Assembly: GCA_929200315.1 (NCBI GenBank)
Contig: CAKMZB010000003.1
Coordinates: 39,658-103,657, forward strand
Direction of reading: 5' to 3'
DNA: 64,000 bases
Source of the DNA: an uncultured Alphaproteobacteria bacterium
GTDB taxonomy: Bacteria; Pseudomonadota; Alphaproteobacteria; Rhizobiales; Rhizobiaceae
Positions within the stretch are counted from its first letter, which is position 1. Each line of letters starts with the position of its first letter. Shown here piece after piece: positions 8,496 through 17,793 of the stretch. A program made the position numbers and the translations under genes. The notes below the pieces were generated by a model. That model searched no databases. It was not told where the DNA came from and saw only the letters and a list, made by a program, of their open reading frames with translations.

Positions 8496-8735
8496 ATGTG
8501 GAACAATTCACCTCGGCCCGTTTCGCCCATGCCCGACGATCAGGAAAATGCCGTCCAGAAGATGCGGGTGGCCCGGCTGAAGCTGGAGCATGAAGATTTA
8601 AAACTCGCAATCCAGGCGATGACGGTCCAACACTGCGACCCCCTTGCGATCCAGCGCATGAAGAAAATGAAGCTGGAGCTGAAGGAGCGCCTGGAGCGCG
8701 CCAGTTCCGCAACAATTCCGGACATTATTGCATGA
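8496..8735 (+). CDS. YdcH-like protein (DUF465)
   Basis: This 79-residue protein ends in a charged helical region, '[18 protein letters not shown]', then '[20 protein letters not shown]', resembling the DUF465 hairpin with an extra, poorly structured leader. The start is uncertain: ATG 8496 follows a GGGATAGG stretch, ATG 8529 has no site, and 8418 looks too long. Its stop overlaps the purE start (ATGA), so it is translationally coupled to purE, an arrangement that suggests constitutive co-expression rather than a role in purine synthesis. Confidence 0.72.
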   Translation: MWNNSPRPVSPMPDDQENAVQKMRVARLKLEHEDLKLAIQAMTVQHCDPLAIQRMKKMKLELKERLERASSATIPDIIA

Positions 8736-9211
8736 ATGTAGCCATCATCATGGGCAGCCAGTCCGATTGGGCAACAATGAAAAAGGCCGCCGAAATCTGC
8801 GACGAGTTGGAGATATCCTACGAGACCGCCATTGTCTCAGCCCACCGCACGCCAGACCGGCTGGTCGCTTTTGCCAAGGGCGCGCGGGATGCCGGGCACA
8901 AGGTCATCATTGCCGGTGCGGGCGGAGCCGCCCATTTACCGGGCATGGTGGCGGCAATGACGCAGCTACCGGTCTTCGGTGTGCCGGTTCAGTCCAAGGC
9001 CCTGTCCGGACTTGATTCGCTCCTATCGATTGCACAAATGCCGGCGGGCATTCCTGTTGGCACACTGGCAATTGGTGAGGCGGGCGCAGCCAATGCGGCG
9101 CTTCTGGCGGCCTCCGTTCTGGCGCTGGACGATGCAGCCCTCGCCAAACGCCTCGATGCCTGGCGCGCTGTGCGCACCGACGCTGTCAGCGAAAGGCCTG
9201 TGGACGAGTGA
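8732..9211 (+). CDS. purE: 5-(carboxyamino)imidazole ribonucleotide mutase
   Basis: A 159-residue PurE of class I. It converts N5-CAIR made by PurK into CAIR in purine synthesis. Diagnostic stretches are '[15 protein letters not shown]' at the N-terminus, 'SAHRTPDRL' with the catalytic His, and '[11 protein letters not shown]'. It overlaps the preceding YdcH-like gene by 4 bp and purK by 4 bp, so the three form one operon. Confidence 0.97.
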   Translation: MNVAIIMGSQSDWATMKKAAEICDELEISYETAIVSAHRTPDRLVAFAKGARDAGHKVIIAGAGGAAHLPGMVAAMTQLPVFGVPVQSKALSGLDSLLSIAQMPAGIPVGTLAIGEAGAANAALLAASVLALDDAALAKRLDAWRAVRTDAVSERPVDE

Positions 9212-10287
9212 GCGCGCTTCCCCCCGGCTCTACGATCGGCATTGTCGGCGGCGGCCAGCTTGGCCGGATGCTGGCATCAGCCGCAGGCAAACTTGGTTAC
9301 CGCGTTATCGTGCTGGAACCAGCGAGCGATGCTCCGGCGGCGCAATTCGCCAACCGGCAGATCGAAGCGCCTTACGACGACGCGGCCGCACTCGACGAAC
9401 TTGCAGCGGCAAGCGACGTCGTCACCTATGAATTTGAAAACGTGCCACTGGACGCCGCCGAACATCTCACCAAGCAAGTCCCCCTCTATCCGCCTTCCAA
9501 GGCGTTGGAGGTAAGCCAGGATCGGTTGACGGAAAAGCAGCTCATGGATGATCTGGGCATCCCGGTTGCCGATTATCGCGCGGTCGAAAATGCTGATGAT
9601 CTCGCTATGGGTCTTGCCGACTTTGACCACCAGGCTGTGCTGAAAACCCGCCGTTTTGGCTATGATGGCAAAGGCCAGCATGTCTTTTCTGGCGAGGTTG
9701 GCGACCTCCCAGCGATTCTCGCATCAACAGGCCAGGGGCCATGGGTGCTGGAGCGCAAAATTGCCTTCGATCGGGAGGTTTCCATCATCGCTGCGCGCAA
9801 TGTGGTGGGAGATTTCAGAGCGTTCGACGCTGCAGAGAACCTGCATGAAGGCGGTATCCTGCGCCGCTCGACGGTGCCTGCAAATCTAGACGAGACGCGC
9901 TTGGAAGAATTGCGCGACATGGCCCGGCACATCGCCGCCCACCTCGGCTACGTCGGCGTGCTGGCAGTTGAAACCTTCATCACTGCCGATGGCTGGCTGG
10001 TGAACGAAATCGCCCCTCGCGTGCACAATTCCGGCCATTGGACGGTGGAAGCCTGCGCGACAAGCCAGTTCGAGCAGCACATCCGCGCCATCACCGGCCT
10101 GCCCCTCGGCTTTGCGGAGCGTCACCATGATTGTGTGATGGAAAACCTGCTCGGCGATGAAGCCAGTGACATGGACGCCCTTGCAAAACGCGGTGGGTTG
10201 TTAACGCTCTATGGCAAGGGCGAGGCCCGTGAAGGGCGTAAAATGGGGCATGTGACGCACCTGACACAGCTCATCAGCAAGGCCTGA
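9208..10287 (+). CDS. purK: 5-(carboxyamino)imidazole ribonucleotide synthase
   Basis: A 359-residue ATP-grasp enzyme that carboxylates AIR with bicarbonate and ATP to give N5-CAIR, the PurE substrate. The N-terminus has '[14 protein letters not shown]', the ATP-grasp part '[13 protein letters not shown]', and the metal-binding end '[15 protein letters not shown]', all close to the consensus. It starts with GTG overlapping the purE stop. No clear terminator follows; only a short GGTGC-GGCACC hairpin near 10334-10347 without a T run. Confidence 0.97.
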   Translation: MSALPPGSTIGIVGGGQLGRMLASAAGKLGYRVIVLEPASDAPAAQFANRQIEAPYDDAAALDELAAASDVVTYEFENVPLDAAEHLTKQVPLYPPSKALEVSQDRLTEKQLMDDLGIPVADYRAVENADDLAMGLADFDHQAVLKTRRFGYDGKGQHVFSGEVGDLPAILASTGQGPWVLERKIAFDREVSIIAARNVVGDFRAFDAAENLHEGGILRRSTVPANLDETRLEELRDMARHIAAHLGYVGVLAVETFITADGWLVNEIAPRVHNSGHWTVEACATSQFEQHIRAITGLPLGFAERHHDCVMENLLGDEASDMDALAKRGGLLTLYGKGEAREGRKMGHVTHLTQLISKA

Positions 10288-10464
10288 ATTCCCTAGACAG
10301 GCGCATTTGGCTTTGCTAATCGAAACCCAGCCTGGTGCTTTTGGCACCGGGATGCAGTCGTGTTCGCCCTCATTCCGGCCTGTTTCGTCAGGTTCAGGCA
10401 GGTCTCTTGAGCGAACCGTCCGTATCCAAACAATTTGAACCGAGAAAACGGAAAGCAAGAGCCC

Positions 10465-10689
10465 GTGCAAGTCGTCGTCCGTGACAACAATGTCGATCAA
10501 GCCCTCCGCGCGCTGAAGAAAAAGCTGCAGCGCGAAGGTGTGTTTCGTGAAATGAAGCTGCGTAATTTCTACGAAAAGCCGTCTGAAAAACGCGCTCGTG
10601 AAAAGGCAGAAGCTGTGCGCCGCGCGCGCAAACTCGCCCGCAAGCGCGCCCAGCGTGAAGGTCTGCTGCCCGGTGGCCGCGGCCGCTAG
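10465..10689 (+). CDS. rpsU: 30S ribosomal protein S21
   Basis: A 74-residue basic protein of the small ribosomal subunit, recognised by '[20 protein letters not shown]' and a Lys/Arg-rich tail ending in 'GGRGR'. The GTG at 10465 matches the normal S21 start; the in-frame TTG at 10435 would add 10 residues not found in the family. A strong hairpin terminator follows directly. The 177 bases upstream hold its probable promoter, which I could not pin down. Confidence 0.93.
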   Translation: MQVVVRDNNVDQALRALKKKLQREGVFREMKLRNFYEKPSEKRAREKAEAVRRARKLARKRAQREGLLPGGRGR

Positions 10690-10694
10690 GCTTT

Positions 10695-10719
10695 AAAGTG
10701 CGGGTTTGACCGCACTTTT
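10695..10719 (+). terminator. Rho-independent terminator of rpsU
   Basis: A 9-bp perfect stem, AAAGTGCGG paired with CCGCACTTT, with a 6-base loop and a short T run, begins 5 bases past the rpsU stop. Confidence 0.8.
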
Positions 10720-10854
10720 GGCGGATTTGGTGCATATCTGATGCCTTGCCGCCTCAACCAGCATTTGCAAGAAATGCCGCGAGCCGGAATGTCCGGACGC
10801 GGCTTTTTGCGTTTGGGTCCCCTACTATCGCTCTCGCCCGTTTGGACCACGTCT

Positions 10855-11688
10855 ATGATGCCAACCCGCACCGCCTCTTCGCCGCTCGCACTTGTTCTGG
10901 CAGGCACGCTGGCGCTCGCCCTCGCAGGCTGCACGACAACGGGGCCGATCAGCGGCGTCAATGTGGAGGAGGCGCAGGGCACGCAAGCCAACATCGCTTC
11001 CCTTACCGCTGTAGTGAAACAGAACCCGCAAAATCCGGAAGCCTATAACGTGCGCGGAGCCGCTCTTGGCCGCGCAGGGCGGTTTGAGGAAGCGATTGAG
11101 GATTTCAACAAGGCAATTTCGCTCAACCCGCGCTTCTACCAAGCCTATGCCAACCGCGGCCTCATTTATGCCCGGCAGAAGGAGGCGCAGAAGGCCGTTG
11201 CGGATTTCAACACGTCACTGCGCATCAATCCCAATTACGATGAAGCCTATGTGCGCCGCGCCGATGTTTATCGTGAGAACAACCGCCCGCGTGAGGCGCT
11301 GGCCGATTACAACAGCGCCATCCGCCTCTCCACCACCGCCCCGCGCGCTTATTACAACCGCGGCTTACTCTACCAGCGTTCGCGCCAGCACGAGCAGGCA
11401 ATTGCGGATTTCTCCAAGGCGATCTCATTGGCTGACCGGCGTCCCGAACCCTACAACGCCCGCGGCCTTTCCTACCTTGCCACGGGTTCCACGCAGAATG
11501 CGCTGGACGATGTGAACACCGCGCTGGAACTGAACCCCAATTACGCGGAAGCTTGGGTTAACCAGGGGCTCGCCTATGAGGCGCAGGGTAACAAAGCCAA
11601 GGCCTTCAAGTCCTTCACCAAAGGCGCAAAGCTCGACCCCGCATATGCTCCGGCCAAGGAAGGCGTTTCCCGCACACGCGGGGCGTAA
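10855..11688 (+). CDS. TPR-repeat lipoprotein
   Basis: A 277-residue protein with a lipoprotein signal peptide ending in 'LALAGC' and then six or so tetratricopeptide repeats, such as 'GRFEEAIEDFNKAISLNPRF' and 'GRAGRF'. It resembles NlpI-type adaptors that tether cell-wall or outer-membrane enzymes, but TPR repeats are too generic to fix a role. The start at ATG 10855 (or the adjacent 10858) places the signal peptide at the N-terminus; the longer form from 10741 overlaps the spacer after the rpsU terminator and is rejected. Confidence 0.85.
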   Translation: MMPTRTASSPLALVLAGTLALALAGCTTTGPISGVNVEEAQGTQANIASLTAVVKQNPQNPEAYNVRGAALGRAGRFEEAIEDFNKAISLNPRFYQAYANRGLIYARQKEAQKAVADFNTSLRINPNYDEAYVRRADVYRENNRPREALADYNSAIRLSTTAPRAYYNRGLLYQRSRQHEQAIADFSKAISLADRRPEPYNARGLSYLATGSTQNALDDVNTALELNPNYAEAWVNQGLAYEAQGNKAKAFKSFTKGAKLDPAYAPAKEGVSRTRGA

Positions 11689-11757
11689 GACGGGCCGGTT
11701 GAACGGCCAGGCCTCGCAACCCATCTGGGCCGCAACACTCCGCGCAGGACGTAACCC

Positions 11758-12768
11758 ATGACTGAACCCGACATGGCCATTGGCAGGGGAGAGACCGCTC
11801 CCCTGGCCACTCACAGATCCCATCAAGATGCCGTGCTGCCCTTCGCGGTGGCCCCCCTCGACCTGCGCGGCCGTGCTGTGCAGCTCGGGCCGAGCTTGGA
11901 TGCGATTCTCGCCCGTCACGATTACCCCACCGCCGTTGCCCGCCTTCTCGGGGAAGCTGCAACACTCACCGCGTTGCTCGGCACTGCTTTGAAATTTCAG
12001 GGCAAATTCATCCTGCAAACGCAAACCAATGGGCCGGTCTCCATGCTGGTTGCTGACTTTCGCACGCCGGGGTCGCTGCGCGCCTATGCCCGCTTTGATG
12101 CCGAGGCTGTGGAAGCGCTGCCCAGGACGGCGGATGCGGCAACGCTGCTCGGCCACGGCACACTTGCCATGACCGTTGACCAGGGCAGCCACATGCAGCG
12201 CTATCAGGGCATTGTGCAGTTGGACGGAATTGGCCTTGAAGAGGTGGCCCGCCGCTATTTCCGCCAATCGGAGCAGATCCCCACCGAGGTGCGGCTTGCC
12301 GTTGGCGAGACCCTCACCCGCCGCGAAGGCGACACGCCTGGGCAGAACTGGACCGCCGGCGGCGTGCTGCTGCAATTCCTGCCGGACAATGAAGAGCGCA
12401 TGCGTCAGCGCGATCTTGATGGCGGCGATGGCTCGACCCCCGACACCCGTGAGGAAGACAATGCCTGGCGCGAGGGCGTTGCACTGATGAACACGATTGA
12501 GGCCGAGGAGTTGACGGACGCAGCCGTTACACCCGAACGTCTGCTCTTCCGCCTGTTCCACGAGCATGGCGTGCATGCATTTGAACCGGTGGCGGTTGCC
12601 GATGATTGCGCTTGCTCACACGACAAGGTGAGTCAGGTCATTTCCAATCTCACCACCCAAGAGCGGGTCGAGAGTGTGGAAGACGGGCTCATTCGTGTGA
12701 CCTGCGAATTCTGCTCGCGGGCCTATGAGTTCGAGCCGCAAATCTTTGAAACAAAGGATACTGCTTAA
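11758..12768 (+). CDS. hslO: redox-regulated chaperone Hsp33
   Basis: A 336-residue cytosolic holdase that is switched on by oxidation. The N-terminal substrate-binding domain has 'RGRAVQLGPSLDAIL', and the C-terminal zinc switch is complete: Cys 284 and 286 ('CAC') and Cys 316 and 319 ('CEFC'). When reduced these bind zinc; oxidation unfolds the linker and activates the chaperone. It is longer than the Escherichia coli protein (about 290) because of an acidic linker around residues 210-250. In many alphaproteobacteria hslO follows argF; here the TPR lipoprotein gene precedes it. Confidence 0.95.
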   Translation: MTEPDMAIGRGETAPLATHRSHQDAVLPFAVAPLDLRGRAVQLGPSLDAILARHDYPTAVARLLGEAATLTALLGTALKFQGKFILQTQTNGPVSMLVADFRTPGSLRAYARFDAEAVEALPRTADAATLLGHGTLAMTVDQGSHMQRYQGIVQLDGIGLEEVARRYFRQSEQIPTEVRLAVGETLTRREGDTPGQNWTAGGVLLQFLPDNEERMRQRDLDGGDGSTPDTREEDNAWREGVALMNTIEAEELTDAAVTPERLLFRLFHEHGVHAFEPVAVADDCACSHDKVSQVISNLTTQERVESVEDGLIRVTCEFCSRAYEFEPQIFETKDTA

Positions 12769-12879
12769 CCGTATTACACAGCAGTAACTTGAGCATTGCC
12801 GCGTCGCACCCCACAATAGACAGGCGGCTTTGCTTCAAGAGGTCGCCATGCCGGACGAGATGACCGGGAAGGAAGCGAA

Positions 12880-14304
12880 GTGCTTGATAAGGTGACAGAA
12901 AGCGAAGCGGCAGCGCCAGCCAAGCCGGTCGCAGCGCCTACCACTGAACCTGGCACTGAACCTGGCACTGAGCCCGCGCGTGGCGATGCCCGCTTCCCCA
13001 CGATTGGCCGGGTGGCGCTTGCAGGCTTGCAGGCGATCCTGATGATTGCCGTTCTCGCCGGCTCCTATTTCATTGCCCAGCGCCTCATCGCCACCAAACC
13101 GGAACCAAGCCAGCGCCCGGCTTTCCAGACCGTTTACACCATCGACACAGTCACAGCCGCGCGTGCTGACAACCGTCCGAGTTTCATCGTCTATGGCCAG
13201 ACTGTCGCGGCACGGAACGTTGATCTGCGCGCCCTTGTTGCCGGGCAGATTGTCTCGGTGAATGACGATTTGCGCGCCGGCTCTCGCATTGCCGAAGGTG
13301 CGGTTCTGCTGGAAATCGACCCGTTTGAATATCGCGGCGCGCTTGCCGAAGCGCGGGCCAATCTTGCCGAAGCGCGGGGGCGCATTGCCGAAAACGAAGC
13401 ACTCATTGCCGCCGAGGAGGCGCGCCGTGAGCCGCTGACGGAGCAGCTTGATCTCGCCCGAGCAGACCTTGAACGGATGGCAACTTTGCGCGAGCGCGGC
13501 ACGGGCACACAGCAGCAACTCGAAGCGCGCCGTCTCGTCGTCTCCCAGCGCCAGACTGCGCTTGATCAGGTGGACACGGCAATTGGTGTGCAGAAGGCGC
13601 GGCTGACCCAGTTGCAAGCTTCCATCGAGCGGCTGGAATGGCGTGTGGAGCAGGCCGAACGCAATCTTGCGTCCACCGAACTTGTCGTCCCATTCACCGG
13701 GATAGTGCGCTCCACCACCGCAGAGATTGGCCGCAATGTGTCAGCCAACGACGTAGTTGTCGCGCTCTATGAGGCCGACACGCTGGATGTGCGCTTTACG
13801 CTTTCCGATGCTCAATATGGCCGCCTCGCTGCAAGCGAGACAGGCATTGTCGGTAAAAACGTTGACGTGCGCTGGTCGGTTGGCAGACGGAGCTACGACT
13901 ACAGCGCGATCATCGACCGTCTTGGCGCCGACATCGCCTCGGCCCGTGGTGGCGTAGAGGTCTTTGCGCGGATCGACGCGTTGAAGGACAACGTCGCGCT
14001 GCGCCCCGGCGCCTTTGTCGAAGTCACCGTGCCTGACCGCCTGTTTGAGGGGACGATCCGCGTGCCGGATTCAGCGCTCTACGGCGCCGACCGGGTCTAT
14101 GTGGAAATTGACGGCAAACTCCAGGAGCGTGTTGTTGAAGTCGCTGCCTTTGATGGCGAGGAGGCGATTATCGCCTCCGGTCTTGAAGCAGGCGATGAGG
14201 TGCTCATCACCCGCATTACCGAGGTGAGTGAAGGCCTTCTCGTGCGCCGTGAGGGTGAAGAGCCCCCCGCCCACTCGGCCGGTGAACCTGACGAGACCGA
14301 CTAG
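12880..14304 (+). CDS. RND efflux periplasmic adaptor subunit (HlyD/MdtA family)
   Basis: The 474-residue membrane-fusion protein has a Pro/Glu-rich cytoplasmic leader with a short 'TEPG' repeat, one membrane helix around residues 45-65, a lipoyl/barrel-sandwich part ('VYGQTVAARNVDLRALVAG'), a long alpha-hairpin coiled coil (about 150-250) and a beta-barrel end. It links the inner-membrane pump encoded 3 bp downstream to an outer-membrane channel not found in this window. Start is GTG 12880, with GGAAGG close upstream. Confidence 0.92.
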   Translation: MLDKVTESEAAAPAKPVAAPTTEPGTEPGTEPARGDARFPTIGRVALAGLQAILMIAVLAGSYFIAQRLIATKPEPSQRPAFQTVYTIDTVTAARADNRPSFIVYGQTVAARNVDLRALVAGQIVSVNDDLRAGSRIAEGAVLLEIDPFEYRGALAEARANLAEARGRIAENEALIAAEEARREPLTEQLDLARADLERMATLRERGTGTQQQLEARRLVVSQRQTALDQVDTAIGVQKARLTQLQASIERLEWRVEQAERNLASTELVVPFTGIVRSTTAEIGRNVSANDVVVALYEADTLDVRFTLSDAQYGRLAASETGIVGKNVDVRWSVGRRSYDYSAIIDRLGADIASARGGVEVFARIDALKDNVALRPGAFVEVTVPDRLFEGTIRVPDSALYGADRVYVEIDGKLQERVVEVAAFDGEEAIIASGLEAGDEVLITRITEVSEGLLVRREGEEPPAHSAGEPDETD

Positions 14305-14307
14305 GCC

Positions 14308-17300
14308 ATGCGCTCGATTCCCCGTTCCGCCGGTCTGATCTCGCTTTTCACGCGCCACCGCAACGCTGCAAACCTCGTCATGGTGCTGATGATCTTGTTC
14401 GGCACCTTCGCGCTTGGCCGCATCAACACGCAGTTCTTCCCGACAACCGAAATTCCCGTCGTCACCGTGGCCGTGTCCTGGCCCGGCGCTTCTGCTGAGG
14501 ATGTGGAAGCCAATATCCTTGAGGTGCTGGAGCCGGAGCTGCGCTATCTTGACGGGGTCGACCGTGTCACCTCCCGCGCTCGGGAAGGCGTTGCATCCAT
14601 TGGCCTTGAATATGAGCAAGGCGAGGACATGAAGGAGGCGCAGCGGGAGGTGGAAAGCGCCGTCTCCGCCGTAACCAACCTGCCGGAAGACGCCGAACAG
14701 CCGACCATACGGCAGGCTGCCTTCTTCGACCGTGTCGCGCGCATTGCTGTGACCGGGCCGTTCTCGGAAGGGGCCTTGCGCTTCTACGCCAAGAAGGTGC
14801 GTGACGATCTCATCGAGCGTGGCATCGACAAGGTAGTCTTCACCGGAATGCGTGACCGAGAATTGCAGGTCGACGTTCCCGAATATGAGCTGCGGCGCCT
14901 GGGGCTCACCATCGGCGATGTGTCCGAACGCATCCAGCAAAATTCCCGCGACCTTCCCTCCGGGCAGATGGAAGGCAGCGTCGAACGACAGCTGCGCACC
15001 CTGGCCGATATTTCCACCGCCGAGGCGCTTGGCGAAGTTGAGGTGCGCGCCTTTGAAAGCGGCGAGAAAGTGCGCCTTGGCGAGATTGCAAACGTTGCTG
15101 AAGGCTTTGAGGACGGTCAGCCGCAAGGCTTTCTGGAGGGCAAGCGAGCGATCCAGTTGGAGATCCAGCGCGCGGCCACCGCCGATACTCTGGCAACCTC
15201 CGCCATCCTCACCGACTATCTGAACGAAGTCGAAGGCCAGCTCCCGGCAGGGCTTGAAATTGTCCAATACGACGTGCGGGCCGATGCGCTGACCGACCGC
15301 ATTATGCTGCTTGTCACCAACGGACTCGGCGGGTTGGCGCTTGTCATTGCGGTGCTCTTCATCTTCCTCAATGCCCGTATCGCCTTCTGGGTGGCGGCGG
15401 GCATTCCGGTGGCCCTGCTTGCAACAATCGGGATCATGTGGGTGCTCGGGCAGAGCATCAACATGCTCTCGCTCTTCGGCCTCATCATGATGCTTGGCGT
15501 GATCGTGGATGATGCAATTGTGGTGGGGGAACACACAGCCACCCGTTTTGCGGACGGGGACGGCCCCTACGAGGCGGCCGAAGAAGGCGCCGGACGGATG
15601 GTTATTCCGGTTTCTGCAGCGATGATCACAACCATCTCAACCTTCGGCCCCATCCTCGTCATTTCCGGCGTGCTGGGGCAGATCATCGGCGTGCTGCCTA
15701 TCGTTGTCATCGCGGTGATTGTCGCGTCGCTCGTCGAGTGTTTTCTCATCCTGCCCGGACATCTGGCCCACACACTGCACCCCCGTGCAACGCGGCGGTG
15801 GTCTTTCTGGCGGCAATTTGCCGTGGCTCTGATTGTTGGAGTTTTCGTAATCTCCATCTCCGGGCCAAATGCCGGGGGCTGGTTCGTTTTGATGACCCAA
15901 TCCATCACCGGTATTGTCGGCAGCTATGTGCCGCTGCCGAATCTCGGCCTTGATCTTGAGGCGGGGCTCGATTGGTTGCAGGCGCTTCGCTCCTCCACTG
16001 GGCCCATGATCTTCCTGGCAGGCCTAGCGGTTGTCGCCTATGCCGCCTCCGTCGCAGTGGAGGCAGTTTTTGCGTTCTTTGCAACACGGGCAAGGCGACG
16101 CAATCCGGACGGTGACCCAATGCAGGACGGGCGTTTCCGGCGCACGTTCGACCGCGGCTTTACCGCCTTCCGCGACGGGCCTTTCGACGCTGTTGTGCGC
16201 TTTGCCTATCGTCTGCGCTACGTCACGATGGCCCTCGCATTCGCCTCGGTGATCATCGGTGTTTGGGGCGTTGTTGCTTCGGGCAAGGTGGGTTTTGTGT
16301 TCTTCCCCTCAGCAGAGGCGGAAAACATCAATGCGCGCATCGTCTTTAATGCAGGCGTCTCCGAGACCCGTTCCATCGCGGTGTTGCGGGAAGTGGAAAT
16401 GGCTCTGCGCAGGGCGGAAACCGAGCTTGGAGAGGGCGAGCCACTGGTGGTTGCCGCCTTCTCTACCCTTGGCCGTGCAGGGCGCTCGACCGCGGACAAC
16501 GTCGCCTCTATCCGTGTACAGCTCACAACATCTGAAGCCCGAACCATACGCACCCCTGCGATCGTGAAGGAGTGGAGAGCGCAGGTACCGAAGATGGCAG
16601 GCGTCAGCCGCGTCGCGCTCTTTGAATCCCGCGGCGGTCCACCCGGACGAGACATCGAGATCCAGCTGCAAGGGCCGGACGTTGCCGTCCTCAAACAGGC
16701 CGCCGCCGACATGATCCCGCTGGTGGAAACCATCAATGGCGCATCGGGTGTTTCCGACGATCTGCCTTACGGCAAGCCGGAATTTGCCATGGAACTCACC
16801 CCGCGCGGCTCAGCGCTGGGCTTCACCATCGAAAGCGTTGGCCGCCAGCTGCGCGATTCTTTTGAGGGCGCAATTCCCCGCCGTTTTGCCGATGGTGATG
16901 ATGAGATCACCGTGCGGGTCGCGAAGGTCATGCGGGCCTCCGGCGCCGCAGCCCTGCGCGAGCTTGAATTGCGCAGCCCGGCGGGTGAATTCGTGCCGCT
17001 GTCCGACATTGTGGCGATCACCGAGCGGCAAGGCTTTGCCTCCATTGAGCGCATTGACGGACGGGCCACAGTCTCCGTTACGGCGGACATCAACACCGAC
17101 ATCAACACCACTGAAAACGCCATTGCGACGTTAGAGGCCTCCGGCCTTGCCGACATCACCTCACGCTACGGCATTCAATACCGCTATTCCGGCAAGGATG
17201 AGGAGCGCCGCGAGGCCTTCGCCGATCTCACCATTGGGGTGGTTTTGGCCATGTCTATCAATTTCATCGTACTCGCCTGGGTCTTTGCATCCTACTGGCG

Positions 17301-17793
17301 TCCGCTGGCCGTGATGCTCATTATACCCTTCGGTATTGTTGGTGCGGTGCTCGGGCATCTCGCCATGGGCATGCCGCTGACGATCCTCTCGGTAATCGGC
17401 CTGCTTGGGCTTTCGGGAATTCTCGTCAACGATTCCATCATTCTCGTTTCGCGCTTTGAGCAGCGACGGCAGATGGGAGAAGCAGTGGATGAAGCGATCA
17501 TCGGCGCATCACGGGACCGCCTGCGCGCGGTGCTGCTGACCTCGCTCACCACAATCGGTGGCCTTGTGCCGTTGCTCTTTGAGACCAGCCTTCAGGCGCA
17601 ATTCCTGCTGCCAATGGCGGTGACTATGGTGTTCGGCCTCGCCTCGGCAACGGTGCTGGTGCTTTTCCTGGTGCCGGTCTTCATGGGGATCGGCTACGAC
17701 ATCAACGCCGCCTTCCGCACACTGTTTGGCTCACCCAAACTGCCCACTTCTACGAGCGCCAGAAGCGACGCGACAACATCACCAGCACAGTAA
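14308..17793 (+). CDS. RND family efflux pump inner-membrane subunit (AcrB/HAE1-like)
   Basis: At 1161 residues this is a proton-driven RND permease; typical AcrB-like proteins have about 1030-1050. Family marks include the N-terminal helix, 'PTTEIPVVTVAVSWPGASAE', the TM4 region 'GLIMMLGVIVDDAIVVGE' with its proton-relay Asp pair, and a C-terminal 'GLLGLSGILVNDSIILV'. The extra length falls between about residues 490 and 626, where two or three additional hydrophobic stretches and a basic loop occur. It is coupled with the adaptor gene. Its last 44 bp overlap the 3' end of trkH on the other strand. Substrate unknown. Confidence 0.93.
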   Translation: MRSIPRSAGLISLFTRHRNAANLVMVLMILFGTFALGRINTQFFPTTEIPVVTVAVSWPGASAEDVEANILEVLEPELRYLDGVDRVTSRAREGVASIGLEYEQGEDMKEAQREVESAVSAVTNLPEDAEQPTIRQAAFFDRVARIAVTGPFSEGALRFYAKKVRDDLIERGIDKVVFTGMRDRELQVDVPEYELRRLGLTIGDVSERIQQNSRDLPSGQMEGSVERQLRTLADISTAEALGEVEVRAFESGEKVRLGEIANVAEGFEDGQPQGFLEGKRAIQLEIQRAATADTLATSAILTDYLNEVEGQLPAGLEIVQYDVRADALTDRIMLLVTNGLGGLALVIAVLFIFLNARIAFWVAAGIPVALLATIGIMWVLGQSINMLSLFGLIMMLGVIVDDAIVVGEHTATRFADGDGPYEAAEEGAGRMVIPVSAAMITTISTFGPILVISGVLGQIIGVLPIVVIAVIVASLVECFLILPGHLAHTLHPRATRRWSFWRQFAVALIVGVFVISISGPNAGGWFVLMTQSITGIVGSYVPLPNLGLDLEAGLDWLQALRSSTGPMIFLAGLAVVAYAASVAVEAVFAFFATRARRRNPDGDPMQDGRFRRTFDRGFTAFRDGPFDAVVRFAYRLRYVTMALAFASVIIGVWGVVASGKVGFVFFPSAEAENINARIVFNAGVSETRSIAVLREVEMALRRAETELGEGEPLVVAAFSTLGRAGRSTADNVASIRVQLTTSEARTIRTPAIVKEWRAQVPKMAGVSRVALFESRGGPPGRDIEIQLQGPDVAVLKQAAADMIPLVETINGASGVSDDLPYGKPEFAMELTPRGSALGFTIESVGRQLRDSFEGAIPRRFADGDDEITVRVAKVMRASGAAALRELELRSPAGEFVPLSDIVAITERQGFASIERIDGRATVSVTADINTDINTTENAIATLEASGLADITSRYGIQYRYSGKDEERREAFADLTIGVVLAMSINFIVLAWVFASYWRPLAVMLIIPFGIVGAVLGHLAMGMPLTILSVIGLLGLSGILVNDSIILVSRFEQRRQMGEAVDEAIIGASRDRLRAVLLTSLTTIGGLVPLLFETSLQAQFLLPMAVTMVFGLASATVLVLFLVPVFMGIGYDINAAFRTLFGSPKLPTSTSARSDATTSPAQ

